The notes: generated from the sequence alone by a model not told the origin. DNA of 64,000 nucleotides from JAOPZW01 sp963807305 (GCA_963807305.1 CAWEBN010000007.1:1-64000), one strand, 5' to 3'. Positions 37,739-46,564 are shown, numbered from the stretch's first letter. Numbers and translations are program-made.

Positions 37739-38890
37739 GTGGCTCGGCGGCTGCTCATCCTCGGCTCGACCGGCTCGATCGGCACGCAGGCGCTCGACAT
37801 CGTCGAGGGCTCGGACGAGATCGAGCTCGTCGGCCTGAGCGCGGAACGCTCGTGGGAGCCGCTCGTCGAGCAGGCGCGGACGCATGGGGTGGAGCGCATC
37901 GCGCTGGCCGACCCCGACGCCGCCGCCCGGGCCGCGGAGGCGTGGACCGACGGCGAGGTGCTGACCGGGCCGGAGGGCCTGATGAGGCTCGTGATCGAGT
38001 CGGGCGCCGAGCTGGTGCTCAACGCGCTGGTCGGCTCGGTCGGCCTCGGCCCGACGGTGGCCACGCTCGGCGAGGGCATCGATCTCGCGCTGGCGAACAA
38101 GGAGTCGCTCGTCGTCGGGGGCGAGCTCGTGATCCAGCTCGCGGAGGCCACCGGGGCGCAGATCATCCCCGTGGACTCCGAGCACTCGGCCCTGCATCAG
38201 CTCATCGCCTCCGAGCGGCCGGGAACGATCGACAAGCTCGTGCTCACCGCCAGCGGCGGCCCGTTCCGCGGCCGCAGCCGCGCCGACCTCGAGGGCGTGA
38301 GCGTCGAGGAGGCCCTCCAGCACCCCACGTGGGTGATGGGGGGCAAGATCACGATCGACTCGGCCACGCTGATGAACAAGGGCCTCGAGCTGATCGAGGC
38401 CCATCACCTCTTCGGCACGCCGTACGAGCGGATCGACGTCGTCGTACACCCGCAGTCGGTCGTGCACTCCTACGTCCTGCTGTGCGACGGCGCCGCCCTC
38501 GCGCACCTCGGGCACCCGGACATGCGCGTGCCGATCTCCTACGCGCTGCACTATCCCGAGCGCGTCGACGTCCCCGTGCGCCCGCTGGACCTCGCCGAGA
38601 TCGGCGCGCTGACCTTCGAGCCGGTCGACAACGAGGCCTTCCCATGCCTGCGCCTGGCCCGCGAGGCGGCCGCCGCCGGCGGGACCGCGCCGTGCGTCCT
38701 CAACGCGGCCAACGAGGTCGCGGTCCACGCCTTCCTCAACGGGAGGCTCGACTTCCTGGGCATCCCCGCGATCATCGAGACTGCGCTCGAGCGCCTCCCG
38801 GGCGGCCCCATCCGCGCCTTCGAGTCGCTCCACGAGGCCGACCGCGAGGCCCGAGCGATCGCGTCCGAGCTGATCGCGGTGCGCACGTGA
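37739..38890 (+). CDS. dxr: 1-deoxy-D-xylulose 5-phosphate reductoisomerase
   Basis: 383 residues, NADPH-dependent first committed enzyme of the MEP isoprenoid pathway. The NADPH loop is ILGSTGSIGTQAL, then ALANKESLVVGG, IPVDSEHSALHQ (metal Asp/Glu) and the block WVMGGKITIDSATLMNKGLE, read in parts. The order dxr-rip-ispG is common in actinobacteria. GTG start at 37739, 4-nt overlap with the next gene. Confidence 0.96.
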   Translation: MARRLLILGSTGSIGTQALDIVEGSDEIELVGLSAERSWEPLVEQARTHGVERIALADPDAAARAAEAWTDGEVLTGPEGLMRLVIESGAELVLNALVGSVGLGPTVATLGEGIDLALANKESLVVGGELVIQLAEATGAQIIPVDSEHSALHQLIASERPGTIDKLVLTASGGPFRGRSRADLEGVSVEEALQHPTWVMGGKITIDSATLMNKGLELIEAHHLFGTPYERIDVVVHPQSVVHSYVLLCDGAALAHLGHPDMRVPISYALHYPERVDVPVRPLDLAEIGALTFEPVDNEAFPCLRLAREAAAAGGTAPCVLNAANEVAVHAFLNGRLDFLGIPAIIETALERLPGGPIRAFESLHEADREARAIASELIAVRT

Positions 38891-39996
38891 GCTGGCTGCT
38901 CGCCTTCCTCGGCTTCGCCGCGCTCATCATCCTGCACGAGTTCGGCCACTTCGCTGCGGCCAAGGCCACCGGGATGCGCGTCGAGCGCTTCTCGCTCTTC
39001 TTCCCGCCGCTATTGGCCAAGATCCGCCGCGGCGAGACCGAATACGCCGTCGGGGCGATCCCGCTGGGCGGCTACGTGAAGATCACCGGGATGAGCCCCC
39101 ACGAGGAGCTCTCGCCGGAGGTCGCGCCGCGGGCCTACCTCAACCAGCCGCCGTGGAAGCGCATCGTCGTCATCTCGGCGGGTCCCGCCATGAACCTGCT
39201 CATCGCCTTCCTGCTGGGGTGGGCGATCATCGCCTTCCACGGGGTGGCAGTGAACGACCTCGTGGTCGATCAGGTCCAGACCAACAGCGCCGCGGTCAAC
39301 CAGCTGCGCAGCGGCGACAAGGTGATCTCGATCGACGGCGTCCCGGGCTTCGAGCGAGGCCTGACCGGCCAGCAGATCATCGACCGCCAGCTGCGCCTGC
39401 GCCGCGTCGTGAGCCGCCACGCGTGTGCCGGGACGCCGACGGCGGGCTGCAGGGCGACGACCCCCGCGAAGGTCGTCGTCGACCGCGACGGCAAGCGGAC
39501 GACGCTCCTCATCGCGCCCCAGTACGACCCGGCGGCCAAGCGCATGCTGCTCGGCATCACCTATGGCGCCAACGAGCACGTCGGGCCGTTGCACGCGGTG
39601 ACGATCACCACGTCCAACCTGTGGCGGATCACGCGCCTGACCACCTCGTCGATCGTGCGCATCTTCTACTCGTCGAAGGCGCGCAAGGACGTCTCCGGCG
39701 TCGTCGGCTCCTACGAGACGACGCGCCAGTCCTTCCAGTTCGACACGGTCCAGGCGCTCAGCATCCTGGCCATCATCTCGCTCTCCCTCGCGGTGGTGAA
39801 TCTCTTCCCCTTCCTGCCGCTCGACGGCGGCCATATCTTCTGGGCCGTGGCCGAGAAGGTCCGTGGACGCCCGATTCCCTACCGCCTCATCGAGAGGGCG
39901 TCGGTGGTCGGCTTCATGCTCGTCGCCTTCCTCTTCGTCGTCGGCCTGAGCAACGACATCGGCCGCCTCACCGGCCAGGGGTTCAACGTCCGCTGA
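38887..39996 (+). CDS. site-2 protease family membrane metalloprotease (RseP/Rip1-like)
   Basis: 369 residues. Zinc site HEFGH at 17-21 in the first membrane helix and the third ligand in the LPLDGGH segment near the C-terminal helix. One PDZ-like region lies in between (about 140-230), and an inserted Cys-containing loop (ACAGTPTAGC). Such proteases cut anti-sigma factors or other membrane proteins after a first cleavage. GTG overlaps dxr by 4 nt. The next gene begins within 2 nt. Confidence 0.93.
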   Translation: MSWLLAFLGFAALIILHEFGHFAAAKATGMRVERFSLFFPPLLAKIRRGETEYAVGAIPLGGYVKITGMSPHEELSPEVAPRAYLNQPPWKRIVVISAGPAMNLLIAFLLGWAIIAFHGVAVNDLVVDQVQTNSAAVNQLRSGDKVISIDGVPGFERGLTGQQIIDRQLRLRRVVSRHACAGTPTAGCRATTPAKVVVDRDGKRTTLLIAPQYDPAAKRMLLGITYGANEHVGPLHAVTITTSNLWRITRLTTSSIVRIFYSSKARKDVSGVVGSYETTRQSFQFDTVQALSILAIISLSLAVVNLFPFLPLDGGHIFWAVAEKVRGRPIPYRLIERASVVGFMLVAFLFVVGLSNDIGRLTGQGFNVR

Positions 39997-39997
39997 G

Positions 39998-41056
39998 CTG
40001 ACCCGGCGCCAGCTGCTGGCGCGGGCCGGCGCTGCCGCGGTGGGCGTCGGGGCGGCCGCCGCCCTCTCACGCGTGCCGATCGTGGCGCCCGAGCCCGCCC
40101 TCGCCGCCGTGCCGCGCCGCTGCGTGGCGCTGGGGCCGGCGGGCTGCATCGCGCCCGGCTGCGCCCAGGACCTGAGGGTTGCCGGCAACCGGGCGCTGCT
40201 GGCCGACAGCGGCACGCGCTGGGTGCGCCTGTGGGCCGACTGGCCTTCCCTCATGCCGGCCCCCGGCGTCTTCGCCGCCGACCGCGTCGCCGCGCTCGAC
40301 GACCAGCTCGCCGTCGCGCGCGCCGACGGACTGCGGACGATCCTCACGCTCTACCGCACGCCGGCCTGGGCCGGCCACGGGGTGGCCGCCACGCCGCCGT
40401 GGGAGCGCTTCGCGGCGTGGGCCATCACGCGCTACGGCGAGCGCCTGGACGTCCTCGAGGTCTGCAACGAGCCCAACCTGCAGGGCACGACGCCGGAGAC
40501 GGTGGCGGCGATGTTCGTGACCGCGCAGCGCATCGCCGGCGACGTCGGCAGCGCGGTGGTGCTCGCCGGCCCCGCGACGTCCGACGTGGCCGGCTACGAC
40601 CGCTACACCGATCGCCTGCTCGACGCGCTCGACGACCGCGGCTTCGCGGCCGGTCCGCGCTTCGCGTGGACGCATCACAACTACGCCGACGTCGCCTACG
40701 CGACGAGCCGCACCTCCGACGTGCGCCGGCGCCTCCTCGGGCGCTGGGCGGGCTGGCCGGCGGGCGACGCGGGCAACCCGCAGCTCCTCGTCACCGAGGG
40801 CGGCGTGACGCTGCGCACGATTGCCCGCCACCTGCACATCGCCGACCCGGCCGCCCAGCGCGCCGAGCAGGGGCGGCTGCTCACGGCGGCCTTCGATCGG
40901 CTCACCGGGCCCGAGGGGGCCGGGGTGGCCCTCGTGACGCAGTACCTCTTCCATACCGACCCGCGCTACGACAGCGGGCTGTGCGAGACGGCGGAGCAGG
41001 GCGGCGCGCGCCGGCCCGCCTTCGAGGCCTGGCGGGCCCTGCCGTCCGTGGCCTAG
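39998..41056 (+). CDS. Tat-exported TIM-barrel glycoside-hydrolase-like protein
   Basis: About 352 residues if it starts at the CTG at 39998. The mature part looks like a clan-A (beta/alpha)8 hydrolase: TLYRTPAWAG, the acid/base-like EVCNEPNLQG and a second Glu in LVTEGGVTL. Substrate unknown. Reading in-frame upstream of the first standard start (GTG 40040) gives TRRQLLARAGAAAVGVG, a convincing twin-arginine signal. The only codon able to start before it is CTG at 39998 (in-frame stop at 39947). Alternatively the gene starts at 40040 without the signal. The start is therefore uncertain. Confidence 0.75.
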   Translation: MTRRQLLARAGAAAVGVGAAAALSRVPIVAPEPALAAVPRRCVALGPAGCIAPGCAQDLRVAGNRALLADSGTRWVRLWADWPSLMPAPGVFAADRVAALDDQLAVARADGLRTILTLYRTPAWAGHGVAATPPWERFAAWAITRYGERLDVLEVCNEPNLQGTTPETVAAMFVTAQRIAGDVGSAVVLAGPATSDVAGYDRYTDRLLDALDDRGFAAGPRFAWTHHNYADVAYATSRTSDVRRRLLGRWAGWPAGDAGNPQLLVTEGGVTLRTIARHLHIADPAAQRAEQGRLLTAAFDRLTGPEGAGVALVTQYLFHTDPRYDSGLCETAEQGGARRPAFEAWRALPSVA

Positions 41057-41062
41057 CGGGTG

Positions 41063-41068
41063 TAAGTT
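41063..41068 (+). promoter_or_regulatory. -10-like hexamer of the acyl-CoA synthetase gene
   Basis: TAAGTT ends 6 nt before the ATG at 41075. Confidence 0.4.
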
Positions 41069-41074
41069 GAGACC

Positions 41075-42874
41075 ATGGAGGAGATCACGCAGCCGCGCGC
41101 CGCGGTCGGCGCCGCGACCATCGCCGAAGCCTTCCGCATCACCGCCGCCGACCGTGCCGACGAGGTCGCGGTCAGGACCAAGGGCGACGAGATCGCGTGG
41201 ACCTGGGGTGAGCTGCGCGAGCGCGTCGATGCGCTCGCCGCCGGCCTGGCCGGGCTGGGGCTCGAGCGCGGCGACACGGTCGCTCTGCTCTTCGGCAACC
41301 GGCCCGAGTTCCACCTCTCCGACCTCGCGGTCGTCACCGCCGGCGGCACGCCGTTCTCGATCTACATGCAGTACGGGCCCGAGCAGATCCGCTACGTGGT
41401 GAGCGACGCCGGCGCACGCATGATCATGACCGAGCAGCAGTTCCTCCCCAACGTGCTGGAGGCCCGCAAGGAGCTGCCGGACCTCGAGCACGTGATCGTC
41501 ATCGACGGCGACGCCCCCGATGGCGTCCTCACCCTCGACGAGGTCATCGCGGCGCCGGACCCGGGCTTCGACGCCGAGGCGTCGGTGGCGCAGCTCGGCC
41601 CGCAGGACCTGCTGACGATCATCTACACCTCGGGCACCACGGGGCCGCCCAAGGGCGTCCAGCTCTCGCACCGCAACCTCCTGGCCGCCGTCGAGCAGGC
41701 CGAGGAGCTCATCGACCTGCCGCGCGACGGACGCGTCATCTCCTGGCTGCCCGCCGCGCACGTGGCCGAGCGCAACGCCCACCACTACCTGCCGGTCGTC
41801 TACGGGCTGCAGATCACGTGCTGCGACAACCCGCGCGAGATCCTCGGCTATCTGCCCGAGGTCCGGCCCTCGTGGTTCTTCGCCGTCCCTCGCATCTGGG
41901 AGAAGCTGAAGGCCGGCCTCGAGGCGATGGTCGCCGGCCAGCCCGACGAGCAGCGTGTAAAGACGCAGGCCGCGGTGCGCGACGCGCTGGAGAAGGTCCG
42001 CCTCGAGCAGGCCGGCGAGGAGGTGCCCGCCGATCTCGCCGCCCGTGTGGCGGAGGCCGACCGCGAGATCTTCGCCGGCCTACGCTCGATGCTCGGGCTC
42101 GACCAGGTCAAGGCGATCCACGTCGGCGCGGCGCCGACGCCGGTCGAGGTGCTCGAGTTCTTCCACGCCATCGGGCTGCCGCTGGCCGAGCTGTGGGGGA
42201 TGAGCGAGACGTGCGGCGCCGGGGCGGCCAACCCGCCCGAGCGGATCAAGATCGGCACCGTCGGCCCGCCGGCGCCCGGCGTCGAGATGAAGCTGGCCGA
42301 CGACGGCGAGCTGCTCGTGCGCAGCGACGTGGTGATGCTCGGCTACCGCAACCAGCCGGAGAAGACCGCCGAGGCGATGACCGAGGACGGCTTCCTGCGC
42401 ACCGGCGACATCGGCCAGTTCGACGAGGACGGCTACCTGAAGATCGTCGACCGCAAGAAGGAGATCATCATCAACGCCGCCGGCAAGAACATGTCGCCGG
42501 CCAACGTCGAGTCCGCGCTCAAGGCCTCGAGTCCGCTCATCGGGCAGGCGGCCTGCATCGGCGACGGACGCTCCTACAACACGGCCCTGATCGTCCTCGA
42601 CTCCGACTTCGCGCCGGCCTGGGCGGCCCAGCACGGCATCGAGGACGCGTCGCTGGAGGCGCTCGCGCGCAACGACGAGATGCGCGCGGCCGTGCAGGAG
42701 GGCGTCGACATCGCCAACACCAAGCTCGCGCGGGTCGAGCAGATCAAGAAGTTCACGATCGTCGAAGGCGACTGGCTGCCCGGCGGCGACGAGCTGACGC
42801 CGACCATGAAGCTCAAGCGCAAGCCGATCGACGCCAAGTACTCCGAGACGATCGAGGCGATGTACGCCAAGTAG
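41075..42874 (+). CDS. long-chain-fatty-acid--CoA ligase (AMP-binding)
   Basis: 599 residues, activates fatty acids to acyl-CoA through an acyl-AMP. The P-loop-like motif is IIYTSGTTGPPKGVQLSH. Other signatures are LWGMSETCG, the motif with GDIGQFDEDGYLKIVDRKKE and the lysine region PTMKLKRKPIDAKY near the C-terminus. The segment FFAVPRIWEKLKAGLEAM is the usual long-chain-type insertion. It may feed acyl-CoA to lipid synthesis or beta-oxidation; nothing near decides between these. Confidence 0.94.
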   Translation: MEEITQPRAAVGAATIAEAFRITAADRADEVAVRTKGDEIAWTWGELRERVDALAAGLAGLGLERGDTVALLFGNRPEFHLSDLAVVTAGGTPFSIYMQYGPEQIRYVVSDAGARMIMTEQQFLPNVLEARKELPDLEHVIVIDGDAPDGVLTLDEVIAAPDPGFDAEASVAQLGPQDLLTIIYTSGTTGPPKGVQLSHRNLLAAVEQAEELIDLPRDGRVISWLPAAHVAERNAHHYLPVVYGLQITCCDNPREILGYLPEVRPSWFFAVPRIWEKLKAGLEAMVAGQPDEQRVKTQAAVRDALEKVRLEQAGEEVPADLAARVAEADREIFAGLRSMLGLDQVKAIHVGAAPTPVEVLEFFHAIGLPLAELWGMSETCGAGAANPPERIKIGTVGPPAPGVEMKLADDGELLVRSDVVMLGYRNQPEKTAEAMTEDGFLRTGDIGQFDEDGYLKIVDRKKEIIINAAGKNMSPANVESALKASSPLIGQAACIGDGRSYNTALIVLDSDFAPAWAAQHGIEDASLEALARNDEMRAAVQEGVDIANTKLARVEQIKKFTIVEGDWLPGGDELTPTMKLKRKPIDAKYSETIEAMYAK

Positions 42875-42892
42875 GCGCGGGGCCCGCGCCCG

Positions 42893-43864
42893 TCAGGCGG
42901 TCCGGCGCGCGTAGGGCTCGAGGCCCTCGATCGCCCGCGCGATGGCCCAGTTGTGGTTCCAGCGGAAGACCGGGCGCAGGACCGGCGTGAGCGCCCGCAG
43001 CAGCTTGCGGTCGGCATGGACCTGCCAGTCGAAGCGCACGTGGGTGCCGGTCGCGGTGGGCGTCAGCGTCCAGGTCCCACGGCCGCGCAGGTCGCCGTCG
43101 ACGTCCGCGGTCACCGTCCGCGGCGCGTCGATGGCGACGACGCGCGAGCGCGTGTGCAGGTGGTAGGGCAGGCGCCCCTTGAAGTGCTGGCGCGACTCCT
43201 TGCCCAGCTCGGCGGGCCCGTCGGCGTCGACGTCGATGTAGACCGGGCGCCACCACTCCGGGTACGTGCGCCCGTCGGCGATCGCCGCGAAGACCGCCTC
43301 GGGCGGCGCGGCGACGTCCCACTCGTCGACGAAGACGTACGGGCGCATGAGCCCGGCGGCGCGCAGCACGAGGCGCGAGAGGGCCTGCTGGACGCGAAGC
43401 GGCGGCCGCGCGGCGTGGCCCCCGTCGCCGAACTCGGTGACGAGCCTGGCCCCCGCGACCGGCTTGGGGAAGCCGAAGCGGTTGAAGTCGCCCGCCGCGC
43501 ACATGGCGGCCACGCGCTCGAGGAAGGCCTGCGTGCTGCCCGCGGGGCGCACCTGGACGCGCACGTGCCCGTCGGCCGACTTGTCGCCCGGGACCTGGCG
43601 GTGCGCCGCGCCGGCCGGGACCTCCATCGTCTCGCCCGGCCCGAGCAGGTGCTCGCGACCCTGCTCCACGATCCTCAGGGTGCCGGCCATGACGTCGTAG
43701 CGCTCGACCTGCCCGGTGTGGACGTGGGACTGCACGAGGAAGCCGCGGGGGCGCCCGAGCACGTCGAACTCGACCAGCCCGCCGTTCGTCTCCTCCGCCG
43801 TCCTGATCAGCTGCACACGGCAGCCGAGCGGCTCCATCTCCAGCATGTCGCCCGCGTTCGCCAT
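42893..43864 (-). CDS. cupin-SRPBCC (polyketide-cyclase-like) fusion protein
   Basis: 323 residues in two domains. Residues 1-130 form a cupin beta-barrel: QSHVHTGQVERYDVMAGTLRIVEQGREH and VPAGAAHRQVPG (each shown in parts) supply His residues for a metal. Residues 165-320 form an SRPBCC/START-type pocket: FVDEWDVAAPPEAVFAAIAD, TYPEWWRPVY and TGTHVRFDWQVHADRK. Such pockets bind lipophilic ligands. The function of the fusion is unknown. It has a Shine-Dalgarno (GGAGGG, 6 nt before ATG), unlike most first genes here, and a palindrome upstream. Confidence 0.8.
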   Translation of the reverse strand: MANAGDMLEMEPLGCRVQLIRTAEETNGGLVEFDVLGRPRGFLVQSHVHTGQVERYDVMAGTLRIVEQGREHLLGPGETMEVPAGAAHRQVPGDKSADGHVRVQVRPAGSTQAFLERVAAMCAAGDFNRFGFPKPVAGARLVTEFGDGGHAARPPLRVQQALSRLVLRAAGLMRPYVFVDEWDVAAPPEAVFAAIADGRTYPEWWRPVYIDVDADGPAELGKESRQHFKGRLPYHLHTRSRVVAIDAPRTVTADVDGDLRGRGTWTLTPTATGTHVRFDWQVHADRKLLRALTPVLRPVFRWNHNWAIARAIEGLEPYARRTA

Positions 43865-43888
43865 CGTTCGCCCTCCGAGGTTCGCCTT

Positions 43889-43910
43889 GACTGCGACCCT
43901 ATTCGCAGTC
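43889..43910. promoter_or_regulatory. 22-bp palindrome around a minus-strand -10
   Basis: A perfect 8-bp inverted repeat (GACTGCGA, 43889-43896; TCGCAGTC, 43903-43910) flanks six nt. The minus-strand hexamer TAGGGT (43901-43896) sits at its centre, 32 nt upstream of the cupin gene start. It looks like an operator that covers the -10 element. It could also be a hairpin ending the methyltransferase gene, but no T-tract follows. Confidence 0.55.
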
Positions 43911-43924
43911 GTGGGGCGAATGGA

Positions 43925-44548
43925 TCAGCCTTTCGGGGGATCTATCGCCCGCAACGCGATCCAGCTCTTGGCCACGCCTCCCAGGCGCTCGGCGTGGACC
44001 GGCTCGCCGAACAGGGCGACCATCTCGGCTCGCCGCAGCAGCGCGATGTCCTCCCACGCGCCGGCGGCGCCCAGCCGCCAGTAGCGGCGCCGCGGCGTCG
44101 CCGGCAGCCAGTGCGCGAAGGGCAGCAGGGCGTGGGGCTCGATCGGGAACGACCACGCCGGCGTCTGCACGAACCAGCCGCGGGCCACGCGCCGGATCTC
44201 GCCCGCGAAGGCCGCGCGCCGCCCGGGGTCGACGTGCTCGACCACACTGGAGCTGTAGGCGAGGTCGAAGGCGCCGTCGTCGAAGGGCAGGCGCTGGGTG
44301 GCGTCGGCCTGGACGAACGGCCCGGGGTAGTCGGGGCGCGCGGCGACGTCGACGCCGGTGATGTCGAGGCCGGGCTCGAGCCCGCGCAGGCCGAGCGCGC
44401 CGCAGCCGATGTCGACGATCCTCATCCCCGGCTCGAGCCCGGTGAGCGCGAAGAAGCGCGCGTGGCGGCGGGCACGGGCGCGGGCCGCGAGGCGGGAGGC
44501 CAGGCGCGCGCGCAGGCCCCCGCGCGCGGTGCCGTAGACGTCGGGCAT
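43925..44548 (-). CDS. class I SAM-dependent methyltransferase
   Basis: 207 residues. The SAM loop is MRIVDIGCGALGLRGLEPG, then the acidic ITGVDVAARPDY strand and the post-I motif LPFDDGAFDLAYSSSVVEHV. The rest is WxFP/HALLPFAHWLPATPRRR-rich, as in enzymes that act on sugar- or lipid-linked substrates, but nothing more precise can be said. ATG at 44548, with TACCCT 8 nt upstream. Divergent from ispG. Confidence 0.84.
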   Translation of the reverse strand: MPDVYGTARGGLRARLASRLAARARARRHARFFALTGLEPGMRIVDIGCGALGLRGLEPGLDITGVDVAARPDYPGPFVQADATQRLPFDDGAFDLAYSSSVVEHVDPGRRAAFAGEIRRVARGWFVQTPAWSFPIEPHALLPFAHWLPATPRRRYWRLGAAGAWEDIALLRRAEMVALFGEPVHAERLGGVAKSWIALRAIDPPKG

Positions 44549-44556
44549 GCGCCGGG

Positions 44557-44562
44557 AGGGTA
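44557..44562 (-). promoter_or_regulatory. -10-like hexamer of the methyltransferase gene
   Basis: TACCCT on the minus strand ends 8 nt before the ATG at 44548. Confidence 0.4.
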
Positions 44563-44629
44563 CGGCTCAGCGGATCTCGAGCGGCGTGCCGACGGCCGGC
44601 GGGGTCGCCATCGTGCGCCGCGCGCCTCG

Positions 44630-44635
44630 TACACT
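44630..44635 (+). promoter_or_regulatory. -10-like hexamer of ispG
   Basis: TACACT ends 6 nt before the ispG ATG. No -35 consensus is visible. Confidence 0.45.
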
Positions 44636-44641
44636 GCTGGC

Positions 44642-45868
44642 ATGGCCTCCGCGCGGCAGATCCACGTGGGCGGCGTTCCCATCGGGGGCGGTGCGCCCGT
44701 GGCCGTCCAGACGATGACCAAGACCGAGACGGCGAATCTCGGGCCGACGATGGACCAGATCCGCCGGGTGGCCGAGGCCGGCGCCGACATCGTCCGCGTC
44801 GCCGTCCCGCGCGAGCAGGACGTCGAGGCGCTCAAGACGATCGTGCGCGACTCGCCGATCCCCGTGATCGCCGACATCCACTTCAACCACACGCTGGCGA
44901 TCAAGGCCATCGAGGCCGGCGCGCACTGCGTCCGGATCAACCCCGGCAACATCGGCGGCCCGGAGAAGACCGGCGAGGTGGTCGAGGTCGCCAAGCGCCA
45001 TGGCACGCCGCTGCGCGTGGGGGTCAACTCGGGCTCGCTGCCCAAGCACCTGCGCGACCTCGAGTTCACCAACCCCGTCGAGGCGCTCGTCAGCGCCGCC
45101 ACCGACTGGGTCGAGCTCATGCACCGCCTCGACTTCCTCGACTTCAAGGTGTCGATGAAGTCGACGAGCGTGCCGAACACCATCGCCTCCAACCGCCTGC
45201 TGGCCGAGAAGATCGACCATCCGCTGCACCTCGGGGTGACCGAGGCGGGCACGAAGTGGACGGGCTCGCTGAAGAGCGCGGTCGGCCTCGGCACGCTGCT
45301 GGCCGACGGGATCGGCGACACGATCCGCATCAGCCTCTCGACCTTCCACGCGGAGGAGGAGGTCAAGGTCGCCTGGGAGATCCTCAAGGCGCTCAAGCTG
45401 CGCGAGCGCGGGCCGGTGCTCATCGCGTGCCCGACGTGCGGGCGCCTGCAGTTCGACATGGACTCGGTCGTGGCCGAGGTCGAGCGGCGCCTGGAGGCCT
45501 ACGACGACCCGATCGAGGTCTCGATCCTCGGCTGTGCCGTCAACGGCATCGGCGAGGCGCGCCACGCCGACTTCGGCATCACCGGCGCCAAGGACTCGGC
45601 CATGATCTTCTCGCGCGGCGAGCCGCTGCGGAAGGTCCCGACCGAGCGCCTGGTGGACGAGCTGTTCGCCGAGATCGACCGCTACTACGAGCGCGGCAAG
45701 ACGGTCGTGCGCGACGACGCCCAGGCCGCCGAGGCCGCGGCGTGGCTGGCCGAGAACGAGGACGAGACCGCCATGACACCCGAGCGCCTTGCCGCGCTCG
45801 AGGCCGAGGCCGCCCGCCTCGACGAGGAGGACTCGCCGGTCAGCGGCAGGCGCTTCACCCGCGCCTGA
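44642..45868 (+). CDS. ispG: 4-hydroxy-3-methylbut-2-en-1-yl diphosphate synthase
   Basis: 408 residues, iron-sulfur enzyme near the end of the MEP pathway. The TIM-barrel start (GVPIGGGAPVAVQTMTKTET, read in halves) and VIADIHFNHTLAIKAIEAG are typical. The [4Fe-4S] ligands are the two Cys of IACPTCGRLQ and the Cys of ILGCAVNGIGE, with the Glu of NGIGE as the fourth ligand. The last 30 residues are a Glu-rich extension. ATG at 44642 chosen because conserved sequence and a -10-like hexamer agree; the open frame upstream is antisense noise. Confidence 0.96.
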   Translation: MASARQIHVGGVPIGGGAPVAVQTMTKTETANLGPTMDQIRRVAEAGADIVRVAVPREQDVEALKTIVRDSPIPVIADIHFNHTLAIKAIEAGAHCVRINPGNIGGPEKTGEVVEVAKRHGTPLRVGVNSGSLPKHLRDLEFTNPVEALVSAATDWVELMHRLDFLDFKVSMKSTSVPNTIASNRLLAEKIDHPLHLGVTEAGTKWTGSLKSAVGLGTLLADGIGDTIRISLSTFHAEEEVKVAWEILKALKLRERGPVLIACPTCGRLQFDMDSVVAEVERRLEAYDDPIEVSILGCAVNGIGEARHADFGITGAKDSAMIFSRGEPLRKVPTERLVDELFAEIDRYYERGKTVVRDDAQAAEAAAWLAENEDETAMTPERLAALEAEAARLDEEDSPVSGRRFTRA

Positions 45869-45880
45869 TCGCCTGACCAC

Positions 45881-45914
45881 GGAAAAAGGGGCGGCTTCTT
45901 CAGCCGCCCCTTCC
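45881..45914. terminator. bidirectional terminator between ispG and sodA
   Basis: A perfect 11-bp stem (45886-45896 with 45902-45912) has a 5-nt loop. The A-run in front (ggaaaaa) gives a T-tract for the minus-strand gene. The plus-strand side has only ttcc. Confidence 0.85.
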
Positions 45915-45958
45915 TGATGCCTTGGATCGGCCGCTGGGCGGCCGACTTGAAGCCCTGG

Positions 45959-46564
45959 TCAGCCGGCCGCCGCGTAGCGCTCGGCGACCTTGTCCCAGTT
46001 GACGACGTTCCACCACGCCTTCAGGTAGTCCGGGCGCTTGTTCTGGTACTTGAGGTAGTAGGCGTGCTCCCAGACGTCGTTGCCCACCAGCGGCGTCGCG
46101 CCGCTCGTGATCGGGCTGTCCTGGTTGGGGGTGCTGGTGATCTTCAGCGACCCGCCGTCGAGGACGAGCCACGCCCAACCGGAGCCGAACTGGCCGACGC
46201 CGGCTGCCTCGAACTGCTCCTTGAAGGCGTCGAACGAGCCGAAGGCGTCGTCGATCGCGCTGGCCAGGTCGCCGGAGGGGGCGCCTCCGCCGTCCGGGCT
46301 CATCGACTCCCAGAACAGCGAGTGGTTCAGGTGGCCGCCGCCGTTGTTGCGCACGGCGCCCTTCTTGTCGGCGGGCAGGGAGTCGAGGTTCGCGATGACC
46401 TCCTCGATCGGCTTGCCCTCCCACTCGGTGCCCTCGAGGGCGCCGTTGGCCTTGTCGACGTACGCCTGGTGGTGCTTGTCGTGGTGCAGACGCATGGTCT
46501 GCTCGTCGATGTGCGGCTCCAGTGCCGCGTAGTCGTAGGGCAGGGGCGGAACCTCATACGCCAT
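45959..46564 (-). CDS. sodA: superoxide dismutase (Fe/Mn family)
   Basis: 201 residues. Metal ligands: His in LHHDKHHQAYVDKAN, His in NHSLFWESM (with GGGHLNH before it), and Asp/His in NDVWEHAYYLKYQNKRP. The residues G-G-G-H-L-N-H and the later GSGWAWLV mark the Mn/Fe type. Cytoplasmic. The Shine-Dalgarno GAGGAG lies 6 nt upstream of the ATG, so the mRNA has a normal leader. It is convergent with ispG and ends in a strong terminator. Confidence 0.96.
   Translation of the reverse strand: MAYEVPPLPYDYAALEPHIDEQTMRLHHDKHHQAYVDKANGALEGTEWEGKPIEEVIANLDSLPADKKGAVRNNGGGHLNHSLFWESMSPDGGGAPSGDLASAIDDAFGSFDAFKEQFEAAGVGQFGSGWAWLVLDGGSLKITSTPNQDSPITSGATPLVGNDVWEHAYYLKYQNKRPDYLKAWWNVVNWDKVAERYAAAG

Noticed and set aside
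42953..44641. A plus-strand frame of about 560 codons fused in front of ispG
   Set aside because: It is antisense to the cupin fusion and methyltransferase genes. Conserved IspG sequence begins at 44642.
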